This document shows, piece by piece, positions 47,965-58,726 of a stretch of 64,000 nt of DNA. Numbering within the stretch: position 1 is the first letter of the stretch; each line of letters opens with the position of its first letter. This DNA is from Chiridota heheva (Eukaryota; Echinodermata; Holothuroidea; Apodida; Chiridotidae), in contig JAIGNY010001187.1 of assembly GCA_020152595.1 (NCBI GenBank), positions 215,001 to 279,000 on the forward strand. Direction: 5' to 3'. Below the pieces are notes generated by a model that was not told where the DNA came from, searched no databases, and saw only the letters and a program-made list of their open reading frames with translations. The translations under genes and the position numbers were made by a program.

Positions 47965-50065
47965 TTAAATCACAAAACATCTTACATTGGAAAGGGGTTC
48001 GGGAGGTAAACATTCATGGGTATGAAGCAAGAATCAGACACTAATATATGTATGTATAGCTATCGTAACACTGAAATGCTCTCACTGTATGAGATCGCTC
48101 CAAGAACTAATCTACTCTTAAAACACTGACATTCAAAGTATGAAAGTGTAGACCATGTTGCTAGCTAGTACACATTGGTAATAAATGGTGCTGTCATGAT
48201 GATGGGTACATAAGATCATTGATTATCATGGACAAAAATGTCACGAAACATCACCATATTGCAATAGCTGTGTTATGATTCATAATTTTGGATAACTGCT
48301 CAGGTTTTCAGCATGAAGATCTAATTGATCCCATCAAGCCTAAGAGCTTAGTAAGGAATCATAAAAGGATTAAGATATGCTGCAAACATTCAGTTCAAAT
48401 CTCATTCATTTGAATGGCGCACCACCATATATGTTGGTCAGTGATATCATGGAATAAACGTTATCATGATATCGCGGTAATTGCATGTCGTAACAGCCCT
48501 TGTAATAAATTGACAAAGTCATAGATAAATGACTAAAATTACAAATAAGTGTGTGTGCGACATAACCATCACAATTAGAACTCTTTTGAAGCGTTACTCG
48601 ATTATGTAATCAAAATCAAATGTAGCATCTTCTTTTCACAGATTCTACGAAGCAAAACCTTGCACAAATAATGTTAACTCTTGAATGTAAACCAGAAAAT
48701 ATTTCAATAAATTTCAAAAGCGAATGTGCACTCATAAATAAATAATCAAATATTAATTGAATCAAACACATTTAAAAGCAAAACTGAAATCCATAAATAG
48801 AAAAAATAAAGAAAGCGAAGCTCCTTTTAATGACATTTTTTAGTTTTAAGATTTCAATCTCAGCATCAATTTGTGATGAATGGCAGGAAGTACTTTGCTA
48901 AAAAAAAAAAGTCCATCAGTCAGGAAGTGGCTTGTTTATTTGACTTTCATTATCATTTTGATCAGAGATAAAATTTCACACAGGAACATTAAGATACAAT
49001 AAATCCTGTTGTGATTTCTATGATGCAACAGAAAGAATAAGAGACAATCTGAAGTGAATAATTAAAGGAGATATAATACATTAAGCGTTAATTCAATGAA
49101 TAAACTTGTTCTCTTTCAGGCCTAATATATTCAATGCTGATTTTGGGCTTTCCATTGAAATGAAACAAAAGCAACAGGAAATTCACATTAATTCCTCAGG
49201 AAGGTAATTCAATTATTTAGCTTTCCTGGTTACTTTCATTTAGTAGAAAATGGAAAAATAGATTACATTCCTTTTGAGTAAAAAATTGTAACTCTTGTTT
49301 CACTAGCGGAGGAACTTCCTTCAACTCAGATCTGTCCTAAAGTTCAAAAGAATTAAAATCCTCGGCCAACATGTCACATGGGCTCATCCTTTGCAAGGAT
49401 TGGCTAGGAGCATAAGTCCACAATTCCCAACTCCATAAGCTACATGCGCTTTTAAGGGCTCCAGACAATAAGTTGTATTCCCACAAAAGTTGGCTTTTAG
49501 TGAAATTTTGGGAAAATGAAATGAATCTTTCAGACATTACCCATCTATCGGCTACCCATCCAGCCTTAATTATGACCCATATGTTGTTCCATGAAGGATT
49601 GAATAATCATCTGTTATTGCAATTACACACTTTATGTCAATCAATGAGTGATCAAGCCTGTAGCCAGCATGGGGGACAGTGTCCTCCCCCTTGCAAAAGT
49701 GTTTTCCCCTCACCAAAAGTTGGGAATACAAAGACTGCTAAAGTTCCCCCTCTTAAAGTGTTCGTGCCATCCCCCCCACCCCCTCCAGCCATTTGAGAAA
49801 AATCCTGTGAGTGATGTACTGCACTTTTGCTGAATTCACAATTTGTTTTGCAAAAGTGTGCCTGCAGTGACCTGAGGAATTAAGTCATAATGTTCACACA
49901 GCGGCAAATGGTATAGATGATTTCCTATCCTATAAATAAACCCACAAAAATAATGACTGGTTCTGATCATAACTGTCAATATCTCTGCAAACAGGCCAAA
50001 GTCTTTCATTTTCTTAAATTTCAAAATTTGTGACAGTCAGGTTAGAAACAAAATCACTGACTTAC

Positions 50066-50188
50066 CTCCGGATGCACAAGCCTGATCTTGAGCCGTTCGT
50101 GTTGTATCTTTGACGTTTCTGTACTTATTTGCACAACAATACGGTCAAATAACTGAAACTTTATGCCGCATGCACACTGCGAGGGTTC
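50066..50188 (-). CDS. DIS3: DIS3 (RRP44), penultimate coding exon: S1 domain, C-terminal half
   Basis: Between TTTTCTTTTCAG and GTAAG on the minus strand lie exactly 41 codons. They start EPSQCACGIKFQLFDRIVVQ and end LKIRLVHPE. The FQLFDRIVVQIS segment corresponds to the last strands of the S1/OB RNA-binding domain of DIS3, which helps feed RNA to the RNB exonuclease site. The exon is phase 0 at both ends and joins the exons at 58574-58726 and 34460-34549 in frame. Frame, splice signals and family match agree. Confidence 0.9.
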
Positions 50189-51036
50189 CTGAAAAGAAAA
50201 AGGTCGAGAATTTTATTTTACAGGGTATATGTATCCTAACACATGGATAATAGATTAAAGGTCTTCAGTCATCCAGGGGTGTCGAAAGGATCTCAGGGCA
50301 GGGGGGACAAAAAATCAAGTGAGGGTACTTTTTTGACAGTAATTGAGGGACTCTTTTCATTTACAAAAACCCACTTTTGCTGCTGGTCCCCCGGTTCCTA
50401 CACATATGGTTTAAGGGCACAAAAAAGCATCTCCTGACCCAGTCAACCCTCAACTTTCAAAACAGCACCAGCTGCCCCCGTCCGCCCCAATTATCAAAAA
50501 GGCACTTCCCCTTACTCTAAGGCAAGAGGGCAGTGGTCTCTCTTGCCCCATGGTTCCAACATCGCTGGTTATAATTAGCTAAATTGCTTGCAAATTTATT
50601 GCCAAATCATAACACTGAATTTCACCAAAATCAGTTCAACATGGACTGATTTACAGCTTTTGAATCGTCTCCAGGCATCAATATGCTAAGCTGTGATGTA
50701 TGTCTGGACGACCATCATGGTAAACCCTTATGTAAATAATTGTTTTTGATTTTATATAATATTCTTTGAAAGGGTGTAGCAAATTCTGAAAAAAAACTTT
50801 CACGTATTTACCATATCTCCAATCAACTTCAGGGCAGTGAGGGAGGGAGCTAATGAGGTCAGGTGTTGTGTGATAAAAATACTGGGGGAACTCCATGGTA
50901 ACATGATGATGCAAGCTCACCTAAAATTATTGAAGGAGCTGAATGAGGTTGGGTAAAGTGATAGGGACCTAACACATGTTCACGATAGATATTTGAGACC
51001 TTAAAATGAAGGAGAAAGAATCACATTTTTGAGTAA

Positions 51037-51358
51037 TGCACTTGTCAGTTGTTTGACTCACCCTACTTCCGCCGACAATGTCAGTCAAAGGTGAGTTCAT
51101 TGACATGAGAATAGTGACTCACATGTGCGTCATTGTACCAAATTGTCAGTCATCAGAATGACTCTGGGTTAGGTCAATTTACTACAGACCCATTGACTTT
51201 GTACAAGTGATTGATATGGGGTAAGTCATTTCACAAGAAATGTCAGTCACCTAAGTGACTGTAGGGTGCATCAATGTACATGTTTTGTCCACCCACTTTG
51301 GTGCAACGACTCACCTTGTCCAGGGGTGTCGGGGTGAGTCACATAATTGACAAGTGCA
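51037..51358 (+). mobile_element. Harbinger-like MITE, copy 4
   Basis: TAA flanks it on both sides (51034-51036 and 51359-51361). The ends TGCACTTGTCAGTTG and ATTGACAAGTGCA are well preserved. It has three TGASTCA heptamers. It is one of the cleanest copies for defining the element borders. Confidence 0.88.
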
Positions 51359-52628
51359 TAATGCTCACTGTACTCTTAAAAGTATAGGCAACATAAAACC
51401 ATGAAAGTTGCGAGAAATTCCTCACAATTAGCTCAGAATTGATCAAAGTTTTTGAATTTACGAATCATGCTACTATTTCAAGTTACAAAAACCCTTTCCT
51501 AATCAAACACGGGAGCGAATCACGGATGCTACACATCGCAATCTTTAAATCAAACACTCCTTTCATTCCTGCTGGAGCAGTAAAAAGCCACAAATTTCTG
51601 TGGAATTCTTTTCCCTCCACAACATTATGAGTCAGTCATTACCACAAAAGGCCATGCACTTCAAAAAAACAATAAGGACATGGTTTCTTGCTTTCATTTT
51701 TTTTACCTTCTAAGTAAGCATGAAGAATGGACCAGCATTTCATGTTAAGGAAAAGTTAGTGGTTTGTTTCTTAGAAATGTTCAGTCTGCAAACATGTGAG
51801 GCTACAGGTCAAAAGGCTAATATTTGTATCCATACACATGTATGGTAGTATGCTAATGTGAATTTAGATAACATGTAGGTTCTAACATTAACGAAGATAG
51901 GATTGATTGATTTTACTGTAGTTTGAAGTTTACCCAGTTCATTTTATGTTGACGAAAAGCTACTGAGTGAGTGATTGATTTTATAAATAATCAGTATAAA
52001 AGCATGAGGCTAACCGGTTAAAAGGCTAAAATTGTATCCATGCACATGTATTGTAATTTAATGGTGATCATGATAAACAACTGTGGCTATAAATTTTCAG
52101 TCCAATGCATCCAAACTCACCAGTGTGTTTATAATGCACTGACGAACACATCCTTTTAAAAGTGAAAATGAATCCTCAGCCCCACATTACACGCATGACT
52201 TGGCCCTAAAGTAACCAAATCCACATACCTGATTCTTCACAATAGATTCCATTGTGTGCATATAGATGACTGGAGTGTAATTACTGATGCATAAAATTAC
52301 TGAACTATTTGTGGTGGATTTCTTAATTGCTTCTAAAAGAGTCTAGAATTCCTACCCGCCGAAATGGAGGTTCTTGCAGGTGAAAAGACTGAAAATTTGT
52401 GGCAAGGATTGGGTGCAATGTGCTACTGTAAATTTTATTAGGCTGTATATTTTAATAGGCTCAGACTGCTTCTAAAATGACTGAAGAGGCTTAAACTTAT
52501 TTGATTGTAGTTTAATAAGTTTACCCACTTTACTAATGTGGGGATTCTGGGGAGGGGAGGGGGTTCTGGGAGAGCATCTGTACTGGAAAGAAAATAGATT
52601 CTATAACCTTGTATGGTTGGCCATGTGA

Positions 52629-53124
52629 GTCATAACGTCTCCTAATGTTACGCCTTAAGAAAAATAAATTCTTACGTTGTAACAATCAGTTCTTACGTCA
52701 TAACAGTTTCAATTCATACGTCTAAAACGGGTCGCTCATTTGGCTGTTTTCTTTAGGCGTAAGAATAGACATAATTTTATGCGTGAAAACTAAATTTCTA
52801 TTCTTTCTTCTAAAGGAAACAGCCAATCAGCAACCCGTTTTGGACATATGCAATGGAATTGTGATGACATAAGAACTGATCATTACAACGTAAGAATTGA
52901 TTGTTATGACACAAAATTATTGTTAAGACATAAGAATTGCTTTTTCTAAGACGTAAAATATGTCTGAAAATTAGTTTTTACGCATAAAATTATGTCTATT
53001 CTTACACCTAAAGGAAACAGCCAATGAGCTTTAGACATTAAATGGAAATGTTACGATGTAAGAACTGATTGTTAGGACATAAGAAATGATTTTTATTAGG
53101 CATAACATTCGGAGATGTTATGAT
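52629..53124. mobile_element. Large palindromic element H (about 495 bp)
   Basis: The left end CATAACGTCTCCTAATGTTA faces the right end TAGGCATAACATTCGGAGATGTTATG. Inner blocks repeat and invert: AAACAGCCAAT... occurs twice forward (about 52815 and 53015) and once inverted near 52740, and GGCGTAAGAATAGACATAATTTTATGCG (52757) faces CGCATAAAATTATGTCTATTCTTA (52981). It is a nested fold-back built from TTACGTC/GACGTAA motifs. No coding frame. Confidence 0.75.
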
Positions 53125-53480
53125 CCACATGACCAATCATATAAGTTATAAAGTACAGCACATGCAAGAGTGTGGTCTGGGGGTCATACCAGTGAGAGAG
53201 GAACAGTTATCAGTGTCTTTATCAGCCATTTAGAGTGTAAGAGATTCTCCAGGAACGTTTTGATGACAGCTCATAAGCAATCCACCTGTGATCATACCAC
53301 AGACTTTATATTGAGTAGCTCTTAATCTGATTCATGTGAATTGAGGCACATATCTTCCTGTTTTCATCCATATTTCATATAAACAATACCCATCCCACTT
53401 AAAAATCACACATTTCAAACAAGGTCTATCAAATTTAACCCAAGGCATTGAAAAATGGCAGGAAGAGAAACTGAAATTAA

Positions 53481-54049
53481 AGGAATAGTTCTGTGAGTCA
53501 CAGGTCAAGCAAGTTTATCTGATATGAAAGAGGACTTTAAAAGAAACAAAATGGTGAAAAAAGCATTCTAAAATCTTATTCCGTTAAGGAGATATCTAAA
53601 GTTTAAAGTTTGGTATCATTTGTGCAGAAATGACTGAAATCAGACTGGTTGTGATGTCACTGCCTCAGATTCCTCAAAGTCTTTATGTATTCTATCATAT
53701 TTTTCCTGCGATTTTGTGGCTTAAAAGCCATGGGATATGTCAAACAAGTGGTAAAACTGAATTTAGGAAGCGTATTTATAATATACCACCCGAGGAAAGT
53801 TTGAGGGAAAATAATTTGAATAGTGAAAACATTAAATAAACTATCTTTAAAATACATAAAGACCCAGGAATCTCAGTCTGTGACATTATACCTAGTCTGA
53901 TTTAAGTCGTTTCTACACAAGTGATACCAAACTTTAAACTTGAATATTTCCTTAATGGAATAAGATTTTGCAATGCTTTCTTCACCATTTTGTTTCTTTT
54001 GAAGTCTTCTTTCATATAAGATAAACCTGCTTGACCACTGAACTTATCC
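53481..54049. mobile_element. TTAA-flanked fold-back element A, copy 5
   Basis: TTAA is at 53477-53480 and 54050-54053. The ends are AGGAATAGTTCTGTGAG and CCACTGAACTTATCC. The arms carry AAAGAGGACTTTAAAAGAAAC and GTTTCTTTTGAAGTCTTCTTT. It is the most complete copy of the body, about 569 bp. Confidence 0.88.
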
Positions 54050-55034
54050 TTAATTGCCAATAAATCTTTTAAAGAACCTGGCGGTGGCTTTGTCCTTTTG
54101 TGTAAAACTATATAATTATGTTTGTCATAAATGAATGAATGCAAACATTCTTGAGTACAATGAGTGTGGCAGTGAGTGAAGTACAACAATGCACAAACGT
54201 TCACTGTTAACTTCCTGCAAACAGGAGTTCCACCTAACACAATAACAGAAACAAGACTTCTTTAGTTCCTTATCAGCCAACATGACAAATTATTTTAATA
54301 GTCTAGGGCTGTTAAAGCAGAAAACAGGTTAGAGATATCAAGATATGTCTTTGGTGAAATTAAAAAACATCTTTGGTAACCATTTACACAATGGTTTTCA
54401 AGAAAGAGATGAAACCCTTCTGTCCACTCTTTTACATGTACCAAAAACATAGGGGTAGCAGCGATCTTCGTGGGTGTAGGCACCAAGGGGGAATGTGCCC
54501 CCCAAAACATAGGTGTAGTAGGCATCTCCCTGGGTGTAGGCACCAAAGGGGAATGTGCCCTCCACATTTTGAAAGTTTCCTACACCCCTGGAAAAAATAT
54601 AATAAGAAAATCACTTGCAAAAATGCTCCACCATATCCCATGTAAGAGGCACTGATTTGATCTCAATGATAAAGAAGGAGGACCACATAACTGTTTAATT
54701 TCTTAGATGGCTTTTAAGAATATAAAAAATAAATTCTGAAAAAAAAACATTTTTTTTTTTGGTGGAAAGATTATTACCTTTCAAGTAATGACAAATTGAA
54801 AGCTCTAGATTTAGGGCCAAATTTGTGATGTAATAACTTGGAAGCATTTACAAACTTGAACACTATCATCTCCTTCTTGTAAAATGGCACTTACCTGATT
54901 TGATTCAATAATGGGTTGGACTTTATAATCTTTTCAAGTTCCCACCTAAATGTTTCTCACATGGGGGCCCCTTTCCCTGTATAGTACTGCCACTGGTATT
55001 GCTGTTGCCTCATTAACAGTAAATATTACCTTAA

Positions 55035-55570
55035 AAGGAATATGGACATTTAGCAGATTTTAGATATGTGAAAGAGCATGGAATTCTGAGTAAAATAGTT
55101 TTTAAAATTTGTAAAATTTATTTAGTTTTCAATTTATGACTAAAACGAAAGTTTCATGATTTGTTAATTTGTCCAGAATTTGTGATATACTAAGAGGAAC
55201 ACATCTCAAAATCTTTATAAAATTCTTCCTTCAAATTCAGCTACTTAAGAATTTCAGAATGTGTCTTTTTTAGATACATGATGATTCGGAGTATGACAAA
55301 GTTCCATCGAACTTATTTTGGTCGAAGTCCAATTCTATATTTCAGACAAAATTGACAGAGGAATAAAGAAATATAAAGATTTTACACAAGGTATGAAGGG
55401 AACCTTTCCCCATTGATGTCACACATTATTGTACAATAACAGCTAAAAATTAAAAATACTGTAAATTGGTCAATTTGTAACCAAATTTAATGGAAAATTT
55501 TGCTGTTTTAATGGTTTAGATCATATTTTAAACCAATTAAGCCCATGTTGCCTGTAGATGTCCATAGTCC
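55035..55570. mobile_element. TTAA-flanked element C, copy 2
   Basis: TTAA is at 55031-55034 and 55571-55574. The ends AAGGAATATGGACATTTAG and GTAGATGTCCATAGTCC form the inverted repeat. The body is the reverse complement of 27733-28200. No coding frame. Confidence 0.82.
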
Positions 55571-56277
55571 TTAACTCAAATCTGAATTCTGCTGTTTTTA
55601 TCACTTTATTACCTATAAATTATCACAGTCGAAAGCTTAATGCAACTTTAAATATTCGTGCGCCTATATCCAAGTAGACAGAGGAAAAATGAAAATCAGA
55701 CAAAAATATCAAATAAATTAACAATCTCAGAACGTACTCCACTCAGGTATCTCAAGATTGAAAAAAACCTATTAGCTTTTGGCAAAAAATTGACAATTTC
55801 CGCCACTCTTGATTGAAATTTAATGAGAGTTTGCAGAAGAAAACAAATAAATTCAAAGGTTTCCAACAAAGGTCAAATTGTTGTAAACAAGACGGTTAAT
55901 TATAAATGTCATTGAAAGAGATTACTGCTATGTTTTACTGTCAAAGTTAATGACTATTTGATAGAGGTTGTTGGGATTATCATGAAGGACGGCTGCAAAG
56001 AAATCTCAATTCTTGAGATTCCCGTAGGAGGCAAGGCTTTCTTCTTATTGCGATTAACAACAAAGAAAGGAACTAGAATGATAACAAACACTAAAAATCT
56101 CTTTATATTTAATCAAAACAGGTTTTAAAGCCAAGATAAACAAAATGGGAAAGAAAACAATTAAAAATTCTTGATTGATTCCTGAGCTAACATCCTTTTT
56201 TGTGTACACCTGCATAAAAATGACTGGTAACTTAACAGGACAGCTGACATCCTATTTCCATATATTTTATTGAAAGC

Positions 56278-57940
56278 ACGGCCTGCAATAATTATGGAGG
56301 TTTCATTACTGATGCTATACAATGAGATCACAGCCTGCAATAACTATGGAGGTTTCATAACTGATGCTACAATGAGATCACGGCCTGCAATAACAATGGA
56401 GGTTTCATTACTGATGCTACAATGAGATCACGACCTGCAATAACTTTGGAGGTTTTATTACTGATGCTACAATGAGATCAGGGCCTACAACAATAACAAT
56501 GGAGGTTTCATTACTGATGCTACAATGAGATCACGGCCTGCAATTACTATGGAGGTTTCATTACTGATGCTACAATGAGATCACGGCCTGCAATAACAAT
56601 GGAGCTTTCATTACTGATGCTACAATGAGATCAAGGCCTGCAATAACTATGGAGGTTTCATTACTGATGCTACAATGAGATCACGGCCTGCAATAACTAT
56701 GGAGGTTTCATTACTGATGCTACAATGAGATCACGGCCTGCAATAGCTATGGAGGTTTTATTACTGATGCTACAATGAGATCAGGGCCTACAATAACAAT
56801 GGAGGTTTCATTACTAATGCTACATTGAGATCACGGCCTGCAATTACTATGGAGGTTTCATTACTGATGCTACAATGAGATCAGGGCCTACAATAACAAT
56901 GGAGGTTTCATTACTGATGCTACAATGAGATCACTGCCTGCAATAACTATGGAGGTTTCATTACTGATGCTACAATGAGATCACGGCCTGCAATAACAAT
57001 GGAGGTTTCATTACTGAGGCTACAATGAGATCACGGCCTGCAATAACAATGGGGGTTTCATTACTGATGCTACAATGAGATCACTGCCTGCAATAACTAT
57101 GGAGGTTTCATTACTGATGCTACAATGAGATCACGGCCTGCAATAACTATGGAGGTTTCATTACTGATGCTACAATGAGATCACGGCCTGCAATAGCTAT
57201 GGAGGTTTTATTACTGATGCTACAATGAGATCAGGGCCTACAATAACAATGGAGGTTTCATTACTGATGCTACAATGAGATCAGGGCCTGCAATTACTAT
57301 GGAGGTTTCATTACTGATGCTACAATGAGATCAGGGTCTGCAATAACAATGGAGGTTTCATTACTGATGCTACAATGAGATCACAGCCTGCAATAACTAT
57401 GGAGGTTTCATTACTGATGCTACAATGAGATCACGGCCTGCAATAGCAATGGAGGTTTCATTACTGATGCTACAATGAGATCACGGCCTGCAATAACTAT
57501 GGAGGTTTCTTTACTGATGCTACAATGAGATCACGGCCTGCAATAACAATGGAGGTTTTATTACTGATGCTACAATGAGATCACGGCCTGCAATAACTAT
57601 GGAGGTTTCATTACTGATGCTACAATGAGATCACGGCCTGCAATAACAATGGAGGTTTCATTACTGATGCTACAATGAGATCACGGCCTGCAATAACTAC
57701 GGAGGTTTCATTACTGATGCTACAATGAGATCAGGGCCTACAATAGCAATGGAGGTTTCATTACTGATGCTACAATGAGATCACGGCCTGCAATAACTAT
57801 GGAGGTTTCATTACTGATGCTAAATGAGATCACGGCCTGCAATTACTATGGAGGTTTCATTACTGATGCTAAAATGAGATCAGGGCCTACAATAGCAATG
57901 GAGGTTTCATTACTGATGCTACAATGAGATCACGGCCTTA
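56278..57940 (+). repeat. 50-bp satellite array in a DIS3 intron
   Basis: The unit, starting ACGGCCTGCAATAACTATGG and ending TACTGATGCTACAATGAGATC, repeats about 33 times. Two main variants alternate irregularly: GCGGCCTGCAATAACTAT-like and GGGCCTACAATAACAAT-like. A run of four units at about 56640-56800 recurs at 57090-57250, nine units later, showing block duplication. Stops occur in the frames, so it gives no long frame. Confidence 0.95.
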
Positions 57941-58573
57941 TTATTTAGTTTTCAATTACAAAAGTGAAATGAAAGGTTTCAGCAAAAGAACAGTTTTGTT
58001 CTAAGTATCCAACCAAAATTTGGAAACTACTAAAAAGAACACCTTTTAATTTTGATTAAAGGGGCACTAGACTGACAGGTGAGGGAGGATGTTTGCTAGG
58101 GATTCTAGAAACTTCAGCAAAGATTTTGACTAAAGTAGAAAGTTGCAAAACTTCTGTCACATCAACATGGGCATAGGAGGCGGGGAGAAGAAGGGGGAGG
58201 GGAGAGGAGGGGACAATTTGACCCCAAATTGAAAAATTGAAGAAATTTGGGCAAAAATACCTAACAAGACACTTTTATAATGTAAAGGGGGTATTTTATC
58301 AGTGCTTCTTTTGCCAATTTTGCACCTGAAAATTCAAGATTTTCAGGCAATTTCCCATGCCTCCCTAAATAAATCATACGCCCATGCACATCAATATTCA
58401 TACCCAATAGTTATCTAAGATTCTTAAACAGTAAACTTTTATCACTTTGGCAGACAATACAGCTAAGTCAAAGAATACTTGTTAAATTCACCAAAAAGGC
58501 TGCTTTCACTTTTAAATTTATGTCAAATCAGTGACATGAGGAATACAACCATGGATTGAAATAAGAACCTCAC

Positions 58574-58726
58574 CTCCTCACTGTATGTAAATATACTTTC
58601 TTTGCCAGGTTCCTTGAGGAAGAGCGTTCCCTCAAATCCATACTTTGGAATGAATACCTGCAGTGCGTTCTTCCTGACAAACAGCACATATCCTTCCTCA
58701 TCCAGAACTTTGTTCCTGAAGAATAT
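58574..58726 (-). CDS. DIS3: DIS3 (RRP44), coding exon with the start of the S1 domain
   Basis: DIS3 is the processive 3'-5' exoribonuclease (RNB family) bound to the bottom of the nuclear and cytoplasmic exosome core. After TTTTTTCTTGCAG the minus strand reads IFFRNKVLDEEGYVLFVRKN, then ALQVFIPKYGFEGTLFL, and ends TYSEE before GTGAGG: 51 codons, phase 0 at both ends. The VRKNAxxVxIPKYGxEGT block is typical of DIS3 at the junction of RNB and S1 domains. DIS3L differs here (IPRFG-type), so I favour DIS3. The preceding RNB exons must lie beyond the right edge; I found none in 58727-64000. Confidence 0.92.

Larger units (their letters stand above)
34550..50065 (-). other. Last intron of DIS3 (about 15.5 kb)
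   Basis: It is bounded by a GTAAG donor (complement of 50061-50065) and a CCAG acceptor at 34550-34553. It is packed with repeats: the 19-bp array, SINE S, reverse block L, the 37.5-38.35 kb element, a MITE, an I-like LINE, repeat D copy 2, the 24-bp array and element A copy 4. Stretches 35760-36320, 39840-40800, 46330-46930 and 47970-50060 have nothing I can name. Confidence 0.75.
50189..58573 (-). other. DIS3 intron of about 8.4 kb
   Basis: It has a GTGAGG donor (complement of 58568-58573) and a TTTTCAG acceptor at 50189 onward. It holds a MITE copy, palindromic element H, elements A copy 5 and C copy 2, and the 50-bp satellite. In 51360-52625, 54060-55025 and 55580-56270 I recognise nothing, apart from a tandem GGTGTAG...GGGGAATGTGCCC block (about 54450-54570). 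Confidence 0.75.

Noticed and set aside
49337-49796. Opposed frames of 66 and 107 codons as a gene
   Set aside because: No recognisable motif; the + frame ends in a Pro-rich translation of a C-rich repeat flank.
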